Source of the DNA: Dama dama
Lineage: Eukaryota; Chordata; Mammalia; Artiodactyla; Cervidae
NCBI RefSeq assembly: GCF_033118175.1
Contig: NC_083698.1
Location: 47,347,501 to 47,411,500 of the forward strand
Reading direction: 5' to 3'
Length of the DNA: 64,000 bases
The notes beneath the pieces are model-generated. The model saw only the letters and a program-made list of their open reading frames with translations, made no database searches and had not been told where the DNA came from. The translations under genes and the position numbers were made by a program. This document shows, in pieces, positions 12,385 to 23,976 of the stretch (positions within the stretch are counted from its first letter, which is position 1; each line of letters opens with the position of its first letter).

Positions 12385-12570
12385 GGTTATTAGTGCTTCC
12401 GGGTTGGTGAACACACAGAAATTTGAGGAGTGGCACACCTGGAGAGAGTATGGGAGCTCTGAGTCTTTTGTTCACACCTTGCCTTATGCGTCTCTTCCCT
12501 CTGGCTGTTCCTGAGTTACATCTTTTTATAATCAACTGTGCAATCTAATCCACTCATTTTGCTATCATAC
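12385..12570 (+). mobile_element. LTR-like fragment, family unassigned
   Basis: Phrases such as 'gggttggtgaacacacagaa', 'gagagagtatgggagctc' and 'ctctggctgttcctgagtta', followed by 'cttttataat', resemble a mammalian ERV-type LTR with its polyadenylation region. I could not fix the family, and no internal sequence is attached. Confidence 0.35.
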
Positions 12571-13159
12571 ATCTACAATGTGGTGTTGCAAGACCTTCTG
12601 GTACTCATGATGTGTAGCTGTCGCATTTGACCTGCCTAATGCTCCAGGGAGGGGCTTTTATACTCCCTCCACCTGACTCTTCAGTGAACAACTACATATC
12701 CTTTTATATATAAATATGAAAATTCCTTTTGAATATATGCCCAGAGAAGACTTTCATAACAAGACTATTTAAACACTGAATTTGATTAGGAATAGCTAGA
12801 ATGTTCTCTAGAATGTTTATAGCCATCTACTCTATAACTTGCAATGTATGATAGCTTTGTATCCTCATATCCCCGGCAACATTTGCCATTATTGAGTTTT
12901 CCAAATTTTTACAATGTACTTTCTACATTATGGCACATGTGGTACACAGTACTTCATTTTATCAGGTCACTCTTTTTGTCATTCTTTTTAGCCTGTGCTC
13001 CGTAAGGGTGAAATTACACAGCAAACTTGATAAAAACGAGCTTGAATAAAAAGGCAGGTATGTTCCATCCCTCAAAAAACCCAAGGCAGGTTATTAAACA
13101 TCAGTGAGTGCTAATTTTCATAATTATATAATCACTTATTTATATGAATGAATAGAAAA
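12571..13159. other. Unassigned sequence
   Basis: No gene or repeat recognised. It ends at the 3' UTR of the large old L1M element. Confidence 0.35.
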
Positions 13160-13373
13160 GCATATGGAACATTATAAACCCAAAGTGTTCAGGGTGGTTG
13201 TTTTTGTTTTGATTCACTTTTTCTTCTTTCCCCTCCATACCTTTGAGATATAACTGACATATGACATTGTGTAAGTTTAAGGTGTACAATATGATGATTT
13301 GACGCATGTATATATTGTGAAACAATTACCACAATAAGGATGGTTTGTTTACACATTCATCACTGTGCATAGT

Positions 13374-13430
13374 TACTGTGTGAGTGTGTGTGGTACAGTT
13401 ACTGTCTAAGTGTGTGTGTGTCTGTGTGTG
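13374..13430. repeat. Degenerate (GT)n repeat
   Basis: Two short GT-rich runs ('gtgtgagtgtgtgtgg' and 'gtgtgtgtgtctgtgtgtgt') lie in the reversed 3' UTR of the old L1M. Confidence 0.8.
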
Positions 13431-13987
13431 TGGTGAGAACATGTAAAATCTACTCTCTTAGCAACTTAGTATACAACATAGTATTAACTACAGTCACCAT
13501 GCTGCTTGTTAGATCCCCAGAACCCATTTGTCTATAACTGGAAGTTTATACCTTTAACCAATCTCCCTACTTCATCTTCTACCCCCACCCCCCCAAAGCT
13601 CCTGGTAACCACCAATTAACTCTCTGTTCCTATGAGTTTTGGCTTTTTTATTCCATATTTAAGTGAGACTATACAGTATTTGTCTTTCTCTGTCTGATAT
13701 ATCATTTAGCATAATGCTCTCAAGATTCATCCATGTTGTCACAAATGGTAGGATTTCCTTTTTATGGATGAATAATATTATATATAATAAATATATTGTT
13801 TATGCATGACTCACATTGTCTTAGTCCATTCATCTGGAAACACTGAAGTTGTTCCCATGTCTTGACTATGATGAATAATGCTGCAATAAAAGGGGGTGTA
13901 GCTATCTCTTTCAGATGTCAATTTCCTTTCCTTTGTATATATACCCAGAAATGGGACTGCTGGACCATATGGGAGCTCTACTTTTGT

Positions 13988-15290
13988 TGTTGCTGTTGTT
14001 GTTGTTCAGTCGCTCAGTCGCTCAGTCATGTCTGACTCTTTGTAATGCCATGGAATGCAGCACGCCAGGCTTCTCTGTCCTTCACCATCTCCTGGAGCTT
14101 GCTCAAACTCATATCCAATGAGTCAGTGATGCCATCCAACCATTTGTCCTCTGTCGTCCCCTTCTCCTCCTGCCTTCAATCTTCCCCAGCATCAGGGTCT
14201 TTTCTAGTGAGTCAGTTCTTCACATCAGGTGGCCAAGGTACTGGAGCTTCAGTGTCAGTATCAGTTCTTCCAATGAATATTCAGGACTGATTTTCCCTAG
14301 GATTGACTGGTTGGATCTCCTTGCAGTCCAAGGGACTCTCAAGAGTCTTCTCCAATACCACAGTTCAAAAGCATCAATTCTGCAGCTCTCAGCCTTCTTT
14401 ATGGTCCAACTCTCACATCCATACATGGACCACTGGAGAAGTCATAGCTTTGACTATATGGACCTTTGTTGGAAAATTAATGTCTCTGCTTTTTAACATG
14501 CTGTCTAGGTTGGTCATAGATTTTCTTCCAAGGAGCAAGAGTCTTTTAATTTCATGGCTGCAGTCACCATCTGCTGTGATTTTGGAGCCCAAGAAACTAA
14601 AGTCTGTCACTGTTTCCACTGTTTCCCCATCTTTTTGCCATGAAGTGATAGGACCAGTTGCCATGATCTTAGTTTTTTGAATGTTGAGTTTCAAGCTAGC
14701 TTTTTCACTCTCCTCTTTCACTTTCATCAAAAAGCTCTTTAGATCCTCTTTGTTTTCTGCCATAAGGATGGTATCATCTGCATATCTGAGGTTATTGATA
14801 TCTTTCTTGGCAATCTTGATTCCAGCTTGTGCTTCATCCAGCCTGGCATTTCGCATGATGTACTCTGCATATAAGTTAAAGAAACAGGGCGACATTATAC
14901 AGTCTTTATATACTCCTCTGCCAATTTTGAACCAGTCTTTTGTTCCATGTCTGGTTCTAACTGTTGCTTCTTGACCTGCATACAGATTTCTCAGGAGGCA
15001 GGTCAGGTGGTCTTGTAATCCCATCTCTAAGAATTTTCCAGTTTGTGGTGATCCATATAGTCAAAGGCTTTAGTGTAGTCAATGAAGCAGAAGTAGGTGT
15101 TTTTCTGGAATTCTCTTGCTTTTTTTATGATCCAACGGATTTTGGCAATTTGATCTCCAGTTCCTCTGCCTTTTTAAAATCCAGCTTGAACATCTGGAAA
15201 TTCTTGGTTCATGTACTGTTGAAGCTTAGCTTGGAGAATTTTGAGTATTACTTTGTTAGCATGTGAAATGAGTACAATTGTGTGGTAGTT
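13988..15290 (-). mobile_element. BovB LINE, 5'-truncated, antisense
   Basis: The element opens with a (ttg)n stretch and 'ttcagtcgctcagtcgctca', and ends near 'caattgtgtggtagtttg'. The minus-strand frame 14413-15024 is open for 203 codons and covers the RT palm: 'NLYAGQEATVRTRHGT', 'KDCIMSPCFFNLYAEYIM', the catalytic 'LRYADDTILMAENKEDLKSF', then 'SLKLNIQKTKIMATGP'. A second frame, 14220-14426, holds 'MYGCESWTIKKAE', the conserved C-terminal block, after a frameshift. The endonuclease and N-terminal RT regions are missing, so it is not autonomous. Confidence 0.93.
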
Positions 15291-16382
15291 TGAGGAACCT
15301 CCATATTGCTTTCCACAGTGGCTTTGCATTCTCATCAATAGTTCACAAGGACTCCTTTTCCCTTACATCTTCACCAGCATTTGTTATCTCCTGTCTTTTT
15401 GATGACAGCCATTCTGGCAGGTATGAGGTGGTATCTCATTGTGGTGTGATTTGCATTTCCATGATGATTAGTAATGTTGAACATCTTCTAGTATACTTGT
15501 TGGCCATTTGTATGTCTTCTTTGGAAAACTGTTCAGATTCTTTGAGCATTTTTTTAATCAGGTTATTTTTTACTATTAAGTTATATGACTTCCTTATACA
15601 CTTCAGATATTAACCTCTTAACAGATACACAGCTTGCAAACATTTTCTCCCATTCTGTAGATTCCCTTTTCATTTTGTTGATCATTTCTTTTGCTGTGTA
15701 GGAGTTTTTTAGTTTGATGTCATCATATTTGCTTATCTTTGCTTTTGTTGCTTGTGCTTTTGGTTGGCAAGAAAATCACTGCCAAGACCAAGGTCAAGGA
15801 GTTTTTTTGCATATGTTTTCTTCTAGGAGTTTTACAGTTTCAGGTTTTACATTTAAGTCTTTAATGCATTTTGAGTTAATTTTCATGACTGATACAAGAT
15901 AGGGATCTGATTTTATTTTTCTATCTGAATATCTGATTTTCCCAATATCATTTATTAAAGAAAGAGACTATTCTTTTCCCATTGATTATTCTTGGGTTCC
16001 TCATCAAAGAGCAATTGGCTATGTGTGCATAGGTTTATTTCTGTGCTATTTGTTGTGTTCCATTGGTTTATATATCCGGGTTCATGTCAGCATCATATTT
16101 ATTTGATTATTTTAGCTGTGTTAACACCATTTGAAATCAGGAAGTGTGATGGCTCCAGTTTTGTTCTACTTTATCAAGATTTATTTGGATATTTGGGTCT
16201 CTTGTGGTTTTCAAGGAATTTGGCAATGTTTTTCTGTTTCTGTGAAAAATGTCATTGCAATTTTGATAAAGATTGCATTGAATCTCCAGATGATTTGGTG
16301 GTATGAGTATGGCGATTTTAACAATATTAATTCTTCTGACCCATGAACATGGGATGTATTTCCACTGGTTTGTGTCTTCTTC

Positions 16383-16509
16383 TTTTTTTTTTTTTTTTAT
16401 CCATGGCAAATAGGCCACCATTTGTACTCTTGTTCCAGGCTCTGCAGATGTCTGAAGCAGGTCTGTCTTTATTTTTTTATTTTTTCATATTCTTTATTTT
16501 TTTTTTTTT
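16383..16509 (-). other. 3' transduced flank between two poly-A tracts
   Basis: Read in the L1 sense, the 3' UTR ends at 'cctccaactaataa', followed by an A-rich tract (16509 to about 16470). About 70 bp of non-L1 sequence follow (to 16399, containing 'cagacatctgcagagcctgg' and 'ggcctatttgccatgg'), then a second poly-A of 16 bases (16398-16383). The target duplication lies outside the second tract. This is the standard layout of an L1 transcript that read through its own weak polyadenylation site. A GATAAA-like signal sits right at the second poly-A. Confidence 0.8.
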
Positions 16510-16839
16510 ATTAGTTGGAGGCTAATTACTTCACAACATTTCAGTCGGTTTTGTCATACATTGATATGAATCAGCCATAGATTTACACGTATTCCCTATC
16601 CCGATCCCCGTTCCCACCTCCCTCTCCACCCGATTCCTCTGGGTCTTCCCAGTGCACCAGGCCCGAGCACTTGTCTCATGCATCCCACCTGGGCTGGTGA
16701 TCTGTTTCACCATAGATAGTATACATGCTGTTCCTTTGAAATATCCCACCTTCACATTCTCCCAAAGAGTTCAAAAGTCTGTTCTGTATTTCTGTGTCTC
16801 TTTTTCTGTTTTGCATATAGGGTTATTGTTACCATCTTT

Positions 16840-19800
16840 CTAACTTCCATATACATGTGTTAGTATGCGGTAACGTTCTTTATCTTTCTGGATTACTTCA
16901 CTCTGTATAAGGGGCTCCAGCTTGATCCATCTCATTAGGACTGGTTCAAATGAATTCTTTTTAATGGCTGAGTAATATTCCATGGTGTATATGTACCAAA
17001 GCTTGCTTATCCATTCATCTGCTGATGGGCATCTAGGTTGCTTCCATGTCCTGGCTATTATAAACAGTGCTGCGATGAACATTGGGGTGCACGTGTCTCT
17101 TTCAGATCTGGTTTCCTCAGTGTGTATGCCCAGAAGTGGGATTGCTGGGTCATATGGCAGTTCTATTTCCAGTTTTTTAAGAAATCTCCACACTGTTTTC
17201 CATAGCGGCTGTACTAGTTTGCATTCCCACCAACAGTGCAAGAGGGTTCCCTTTTCTCCACACCCTCTCCAGCATTTATTGCTTGTAGACTTTTGGATAG
17301 CAGCCATCCTGACTGGCGTGTAATGGTACCTCATTGTGGTTTTGATTTGCATTTCTCTAATAATGAGTGATGTTGAGCATCTTTTCATGTGTTTGTTAGC
17401 CATCTGTATGTCTTCTTGGGAGAAATGTCTGTTTAGTTCTTTGGCCCATTTTTTGATTGGGTCATTTATTTTTCTGGAATTGAGCTGCAGGAGTTGGTTG
17501 TATATTTTTGAGATTAATCCTTTGTCTGTTTCTTCATTTGCTATTATTTTCTCCCAATCTGAGGGCTGTCTTTTCACCTTACTTATAGTTTCCTTTGTAG
17601 TGCAAAAGCTTTTAAGTTTCATTAGGTCCCATTTGTTTAGTTTTGCTTTTATTTCCAATATTCTGGGAGGTGGGTCATAGAGGATCTTGCTGTGATTTAT
17701 GTCAGAGAGTGTTTTGCCTATGTTCTCTTCTAGGAGTTTTATAGTTTCTGGTCTTACATTTAGATCTTTAATCCATTTTGAGTTTATTTTTGTGTATGGT
17801 GTTAGAAAGTGTTCTAGTTTCACTCTTTTACAAGTGGTTGACCAGTTTTCCCAGCACCACTTGTTAAAGAGGTTGTCTTTTTTCCATTGTATATCCTTGC
17901 CTCCTTTGTCAAAGATAAGGTGTCCATAGGTTCGTCAATTTATCTCTGGGCTTTCTATTCTGGTCCATTGATCTATATTTCTGTCTTTGTGCCAGTACCA
18001 TACTGTCTTGATGACTGTGGCTTTGTAGTAGAGTCTGAAGTCAGGCAGGTTGATTCCTCCAGTTCCATTCTTCTTTCTCAAGATTACTTTGGCTATTTGA
18101 GGTTTTTTCTATTCCCATACAAATTGTGAAATTCTTTGGTCTAGTTCTGTGAAAAATACCGTTGGTAGCTTGATAGGGATTGCATTGAATCTATAGATTG
18201 CTTTGGGTAGAATAGCCATTTTGACAATATTGATTCTTCCAATCCATGAACACGGTATGTTTCTCCATCCGTTTGTGTCCTCTTTGATTTCTTTCATTAG
18301 TGTTTTATAGTTTTCTATGAATAGGTCTTTTGTTTCTTTAGGTAGATATACTCCTAAGTATTTTATTCTTTTTGTTGCAATGGTGAATGGTATTGTTTCC
18401 CTAATTTCTCTTTCTGTTTTTTCATCATTAGTATATAGGAATGCAAGGGATTTCTGTGTGTTAATTTTATATCCTGCAACTTTACTATATTCATTGATTA
18501 GCTCTAGTAATTTTCTGGTAGAGTCTTTAGGGTTTTCTATGTAGAGGACCATGTCATCTGCAAACAGTGAGAGTTTCACTTCTTCTTTTCCTATCTGGAT
18601 TCCTTTTACTTCTTTTTCTGCTCTGATTGCTGTGGCCAAAACTTCCAACACTATGTTGAATAGTAGTGGTGAGAGTGGGCACCCTTGTCTTGTTCCTGAT
18701 TTCAGGGGAAATGCTTTCAATTTTTCACCATTGAGGGTGATGCTTGCTGTGGGTTTGTCATACATAGCTTTTATTATGTTGAGGTATGTTCCTTCTATTC
18801 CTGCTTTTTGGAGAGTTTTAATCATAAATGAGTGTTGAATTTTGTCAAAGGCTTTCTCTGCATCTATTGAGATAATCATATGGTTTCTATCTTTCAATTT
18901 GTTAATGTGGTGTATTACACTGATTGATTTGCAGATATTAAAGAATCCTTGCATTCCTGGGATAAAGCCCACTTGGTCATGGTGTATGATTTTTTTAATA
19001 TGTTGTTGGATTCTGTTTGCTAGAATTTTGTTAAGGATTTTTGCATCTATGTTCATCAGTGATATTGGCCTGTAGTTTTCTTTTATTGTGGCATCTTTGT
19101 CTGGTTTTGGAATTAGGGTGATGGTGGCCTCATAGAATGAGTTTGGAAGCTTACCTTCTGCAATTTTCTGGAAGAGTTTGAGTAAGATAGGTGTTAGCTC
19201 TTCTCTAAATTTTTGGTAGAATTCAGCTGTGAAGCCATCTGGTCCTGGGCTTTTGTTTGCTGGAAGATTTTTGATTACAGTTTCGATTTCCTTGCTTGTG
19301 ATGGGTCTGTTAAGATCTTCTATTTCTTCCTGGTTCAGTTTTGGAAAGTTACACTTTTCTAAGAATTTGTCCATTTCATCCAAGTTGTGAATTTTATTGG
19401 CATAGAGCTGCTGGTAGTAGTCTCTTATGATCCTTTGTATTTCAGTGTTGTCTGTTGTGATCTCTCCATTTTCATTTCTAATTTTGTTAATTTGGTTTTT
19501 CTCTCTTTGTTTCTTAATGAGTCTTGCTAATGGTTTGTCAATTTTGTTTATTTTTTCAAAAAACCAGCTTTTAGCTTTGTTGATTTTTGCTATGGTCTCT
19601 TTAGTTTCTTTTGCATTTATTTCTGCCCTGATTTTTAAGATTTCTTTCCTTCTGCTAACCCTGGGTTTCTTCATTTCTTCCTTCTCTAATTGCTTTAGGT
19701 GTAGAGTTAGGTTATTTATTTGGTTTTTTTCTTGTTTCTTGATGTAAGCCTGTAATGCTATGAACCTTCCCTTTAGCACTGCTTTTACAGTGTTCCATAG

Positions 19801-20656
19801 GTTTTGGGTTGTTGTGTTTTCATTTTCATTCATTTCTATACATATTTTGATTTCTTTTTTGATTTCTTCTATGATTTGTTGGTTATTCAGAAGCGTGTTA
19901 TTTAGCCTCCATATGTTTGAAGTTTTAACAATTTTTTTTCCTGTAATTGAGATCTAATCTTACTGCACTGTGGTCAGAAAAGATGACTGGAAGGATTTCA
20001 ATTTTTTTGAATTTTCCAAGACCAGATTTATGGCCCAGTATGTGATCTATTCTGGAGAAGGTTCCGTGTGCACTTGAGAAAAAGGTGAAGTTGATTGTTT
20101 TGGGGTGAAATGTCCTATAGATATCAATTAGGTCTAGCTGGTCCATTGTGTCATTTAAGGTTTGTGTTTCCTTGTTAATTTTCTGTTTAGTTGATCTATC
20201 CATAGTTGTGAGTGGGGTATTAAAGTCTCCCACTATTATTGTGTTACTATTAATTTCCTCTTTCATACTCGTCAGTGTTTGCCGTACATATTGCGGTGCT
20301 CCTATGTTGGGTGCATATATATTTATAATTGTTATATCTTCTTCTTGGATTGATCCTTTGATCATTATGTAGTGTCCTTCTTTGTCTCTTTTCACATCCT
20401 TTATTTGAAAGTCTATTTTATCTGATAGGAGTATTGCGACTCCTGCTTTCTTTTGTCCTCCGTTTGCGTGAAATATTTTTTTCCAGGCCTTCACTTTTAG
20501 TCTGTATGTGTCCCTTGTTTTGAGGTGGGTCTCTTGTAGACAGCATATATAGGGGTCTTGTTTTTGTATCCATTCAGCCAATCATTGTCTTTTGGTTGGG
20601 GCATTCAACCCATTTACATTTAGGGTAATTATTGATAGGTGTGGTCCCGTTGCCAT
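16840..20656 (-). pseudogene. ORF2: L1 ORF2 (endonuclease-RT), disabled, copy 1
   Basis: ORF2p normally nicks target DNA and reverse-transcribes L1 RNA. The ATG at 20656 opens 'MATGPHLSIITLNVNGLN', the start of the apurinic-like endonuclease, but codon 25 is TGA (20584-20582). The endonuclease motifs QETHL, GDFNTPL, RIDHILGHKSG and SDHSA are present to about 19925, where an 8-A run (7 in copy 2) shifts the frame. The second open segment, 19833-18109 (574 codons), carries the RT fingers and palm with FADDMVLYIE, then stops at TAG (18109-18111). A TGA follows at 17937-17935. The last 327 codons, 17823-16840, hold the Cys-rich C-terminus (CWRGC...LHCWWEC). One frameshift and three stops make this copy inactive for ORF2p. 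No full-length protein is expected. Confidence 0.95.
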
Positions 20657-20707
20657 TTACTTGGTTGTTTTGGGTTCACGTTTATACAACCTTTCTGCAT
20701 TTCCTGT

Positions 20708-21634
20708 CTAGAGAAGATCCTTTAGCATTTGTTGAAGAGCTGGTTTGGTGGTGCTGAATTCTCTCAGCTTTTGCTTATCTGTAAAGCTTTTGAATTCTCC
20801 TTCATATCTGAATGAGATCCTTGCTGGATACAGTAATCTAGGTTGTAGGTTATTCTCTTTCATTACTTTCAGTACGTCCTGCCATTCCCTTCTGGCCTGG
20901 AGGGTTTCTATTGATAGATCAGCTGTTATCCTTATGGGAATCCCTTTGTGTGTTATTTGTTGTTTCTCCCTTGCTGCTTTTAATATTTGTTCTTTGTGTT
21001 TGATCTTTGTTAATTTGATTAATATGTGTCTTGGGGTGTTTCGCCTTGGGTTTATCCTGTTTGGGACTCTCTGGGTTTCTTGGACTTGGGTGGCTATTTC
21101 CTTCCCCATTTTAGGGAAGTTTTCAGCTATTATCTCCTCGAGTATTTTCTCATGGCCTTTCTGTTTGTCTTCTTCTTCTGGAACTCCAATTATTCGAATG
21201 TTGGGGCGTTTCACATTGTCCCAGAGGTCCCTGAGGTTGTCCTCATTTCTTTTGATCCTTTTTTCTTTTTTCCTCTCTGCTTCATTTATTTCCACCATTT
21301 TATCTTCTACCTCACTTATCCTATCTTCTGCCTCCGTTATTCTACTCTTGGTTCCCTCCAAAGTGTTTTTGATCTCATTCATTGCATTATTCATTTCTAA
21401 TTGACTCTTTTTTATTTCTTCTAGGTCTTTATTAAACATTTCTTGTATCTTTTCAATCTTTGTTTCCAAGCTATTCATCTGTAACTCCATTTTGTTTTCA
21501 AGATTTTGGATCATTTTTATTATCATTATTCTAAATTCTTTTTCAGGTAGAGTCCCTATCTCCTCCTCTTTTGTTTGACTTGGTGGGCATTTTTCATGTT
21601 CCTTTACCTGTTGGGTATTTCTTTGCCTTTTCAT
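20708..21634 (-). CDS. ORF1: L1 ORF1 RNA-binding protein, intact, copy 1
   Basis: This 308-codon frame encodes L1 ORF1p, a trimeric RNA-binding chaperone that packages L1 RNA in the cytoplasm. The N-terminus is 'MKRQRNTQQVKEHEKC'. Residues about 35-128 are a heptad-rich coiled coil ('NLENKMELQMNSLETKIEKI'), about 135-230 the RRM-like domain with 'NIRIIGVPEEEDK', and about 230-300 the C-terminal domain ('PRHILIKLTKIKHKEQIL'). I chose the ATG at 21634 because copy 2 has the same start. Here the frame stays open upstream to another ATG at 21772, giving a possible 354-codon form with a 46-residue extension. The stop is 51 bases before the ORF2 ATG, the usual L1 spacing. The frame lacks any stop or frameshift, unlike ORF2 of the same copy. 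Activity is untested. Confidence 0.95.
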   Translation of the reverse strand: MKRQRNTQQVKEHEKCPPSQTKEEEIGTLPEKEFRIMIIKMIQNLENKMELQMNSLETKIEKIQEMFNKDLEEIKKSQLEMNNAMNEIKNTLEGTKSRITEAEDRISEVEDKMVEINEAERKKEKRIKRNEDNLRDLWDNVKRPNIRIIGVPEEEDKQKGHEKILEEIIAENFPKMGKEIATQVQETQRVPNRINPRRNTPRHILIKLTKIKHKEQILKAAREKQQITHKGIPIRITADLSIETLQARREWQDVLKVMKENNLQPRLLYPARISFRYEGEFKSFTDKQKLREFSTTKPALQQMLKDLL

Positions 21635-23976
21635 CTTGTTTAGATTGCTGTATCTGGAGTGGGCTTTCTGTATTCTGGAGGTCTGTGGTTCCTTTTTGTT
21701 GTGGAGGATTAACCCAGTGGGTGGGGTTAGATGATTGGCTTGTCGAGATTTCCTGGTTAGGGAAGCTTGCATCAGTGTTCTGGTGCATGGAACTTGATTT
21801 CTTCTCTTTGGAGAGCAATGGAGTGCCCAGTAATGAGTTTTGAGATGGGTCTATGTGTTAGGTGTGACCTTGGGCAGTCTGTATGTTGACGTTCAGACCT
21901 ATGTTCCGGTGTTGCTGGAGAATTTGCGTGGTATGTCTTGCTCTAAAACTTATTGGCTCTTGGGTGGTGGGTGGTTTCAGTGTAGGCATGGAGGCTTTTG
22001 GACAGTCACTTATTACTTAAAGTTCCTTGTAGTCAGGAGTTTTCTGGTGTTCTCAGGTTTTGGGCTTAATTCTCCTGCCTCTGGATTTCAGTTTTATTCT
22101 TCCTGTAGTCTCAGGACTTCTCCAACTATACAGTACTGATAACAAAACTTCTAGGTTAATGGCGAAAAGATTTTCCCCCGTTAGGGACATCCAGAGAGGT
22201 TCACAGAGTTACATGAAGAAGAGGAGAAGGAGGAGGGAGATAGAGATGAGCAGGAGGAGAAAAAGGGGGACTCAAGAGAAGAGAGACAGATCTACACAGC
22301 TGTCTGTTCCCAGAGTGTTCTCCGTAGCCCAGTCACCTACAAAGATTCACAGAATTGGATTGGGAAGAGAAGGGGAAAGGAGGAAATAGAGGTGTTCTGA
22401 GGTAGAAAACAGAGAGTCAAGATTGGGAGAGAATCATCTTCGGTGTAAAAATAGGGCTTCTCTCTTTTTTTTTTTTGTAAGGTTATAGTGTATTGAAAAT
22501 GAAAATTAAGGAGTAGTAGAGGAGTACTAGAGGACGTTAAAAGAAATAAGAGAAAAACAAAAATAGAAAATAGAAGAGAAAAAGGAAAGAAAAAAAAAGA
22601 AGAAAAAATTAAAGAAAAGAAAAAGAAAAAAAAGAAAAAAAAAAAGAAAAAAAAATTTTTTCCCCTGATTAAAAAAATTGTAAAAATCTATGGAAATGAA
22701 AGTTAAGGAGTAATGGGGGAGTAATAGGGAATTTTAAAGGAAAATAAAAGAGAAAAAATAAAAAGAAAAAAGAAAGAAAAAGAGAAAAAAAATAAATTAT
22801 ATCTAGGAGTTTCTCTGGAGCTGTTGCAGTCAGTGTGGGTTCGGCCTAGTTTCAGATAGCTCCTCGCTCCAGCTTACACTTCTCGATATCTACAGGTCCC
22901 TTCCAGTGTAGTCGGTGTCTTCTACAGGGATTTTAATCTGTTGCACCAGTCCCTTCTGAAGCGGTTCCCTTTGTTTATTTGGCTTCTGTTTGCAAGTCTC
23001 TTCAGAGCCTCATTTCTGCCCTGACACAGGCGGGCGGAGGTGGACTCTTATTCAGGTAGCTAGTTCCGTCGCTCTGCGGGGAGGGGCTGGCGCTGCAGGG
23101 AGGGGCTGGCACTGTGGGGACGGGCTTGCGCTGCGGGGAAGGGCTGGCGCTGCCGGGAGGGGCCGACGCCGCTTTCTCCGTCTGCTCCGCTCAGGCTCCC
23201 GGCCGCTCTACATGGAGCGCGCCCCGCACTGCGCGAGGCCCCAGCCCCCGGGTGTTCCACAAAAGCGCGGAACTAAAGCTGCGCCTGCTCTCTGCGCCTT
23301 CCCCGTCAGAGCGGCCCAGGCAGCCAGGGGCCTGGTGGGCGCACTCTCCCCAGGTGCGGCGTGCCCACTCCCTTCCACGGACCCAGTGTCAGTTTCTGCT
23401 GGCGCCAGTCGGGTGCGTGCACCTTCCGCCCTCCGTGTCCCCAGCCCCAGTCCCCGCCCGCGCCGGTCGGGTGCCTGCGCCCTGTGTCTCGCCGCAATCT
23501 TCCCCTCCCCCCTGCCTCCTGCCTCCGGCGGGGCTGGGCCGGTCCGCAGCCTGCGAGCTCTTCTCTGGACTTTCTTGGTCTCTTTGTTCTGCGAACGGCC
23601 GGCAGTGTGTTCAGGCCGGTTAATTTACTCTCTCTCTTTTGGTCTCCCACAGTTCAAGTTGGCAACTCACAGAAGCTCCCTCCGATTGTCCTCAGGGCAC
23701 TCAGGCCCGGACCCTACCCCAAGCAATGCCGCCTAAGACTCCCTTCCTGGGACGGATCTCCGTCCTTAGCTCTTTTGTCTCACTTTTTATCTTTTATATT
23801 TTGTCCTACGTCCTTTCGAAGACAATGGGCTGCTTTTCTGGGCGCCTGATGACCTCAGCTAGCGATCAGAAGTTGTTTTGCGAACTTTGCTCTGCGTTCA
23901 GTTATTCTTTTGATGAATTTGTAGGAGAGAAAGTGGTCTCCCCGTCCTTCTCTTCCGCCATCTTGGCTCCTCCCCC
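21635..23976 (-). promoter_or_regulatory. L1-BT 5' UTR with internal promoter, copy 1
   Basis: This 2.3 kb leader contains the GC- and CpG-rich block at about 23040-23560, far above the AT-rich background. At the very 5' end is 'ccgccatcttgg' (23955-23966), the reverse of CCAAGATGGCGG, a YY1-type site known to direct start-site choice in human L1. A long A-rich, pyrimidine-poor tract (about 22440-22800 on the plus strand) separates the CpG block from ORF1. Internal promoter function is inferred from the L1 family, not shown by the sequence alone. Confidence 0.8.
23212..23736 (+). other. Antisense open frame in L1 5' UTR, copy 1
   Basis: On the strand opposite to L1, an ATG at 23212 opens 174 codons across the CpG-rich leader. 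The predicted product starts 'MERAPHCARPQPPGVPQKRG' and is rich in Pro, Ala, Arg and Ser. The matching frame in copy 2 starts at the same place and aligns over about 110 residues, with one in-frame 3-base difference, before the frames part. Primate L1 has a known antisense ORF0 in its 5' UTR. This frame is not recognisably related to it, and GC-rich DNA produces long open frames by chance. Confidence 0.25.

Larger units (their letters stand above)
16382..23976 (-). mobile_element. Full-length L1-BT (copy 1), antisense
   Basis: The copy is complete from the 5' end (reversed 'ggaggagccaagatggcgg' at 23958-23976) to the poly-A tail, about 7.6 kb including a 3' transduction. The 15-bp target duplication 'ggtttgtgtcttctt' lies at 16367-16381 and 23977-23991, and the target is the ORF2 of an old L1M. 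It carries a 2.3 kb 5' UTR, an intact ORF1, a 51-base spacer and a disabled ORF2. Compared with copy 2 it has an 8-A instead of a 7-A run in ORF2 (frameshift) and a TAG at 18109-18111. Confidence 0.95.

Noticed and set aside
16982..17323. Recurring frames starting MVYMYQSFLIHSSADGHLGC (also at 41137, 43328, 51661)
   Set aside because: They are the antisense of the L1 ORF2 C-terminus, repeated wherever that segment occurs, not a gene family.
20745..21404. A 219-codon frame antisense to L1 ORF1 (also at 47578-48237) and a 124-codon one
   Set aside because: They mirror the conserved ORF1 on the opposite strand; hydrophobic runs arise from the reversed Lys/Glu-rich codons. Conservation is explained by ORF1.
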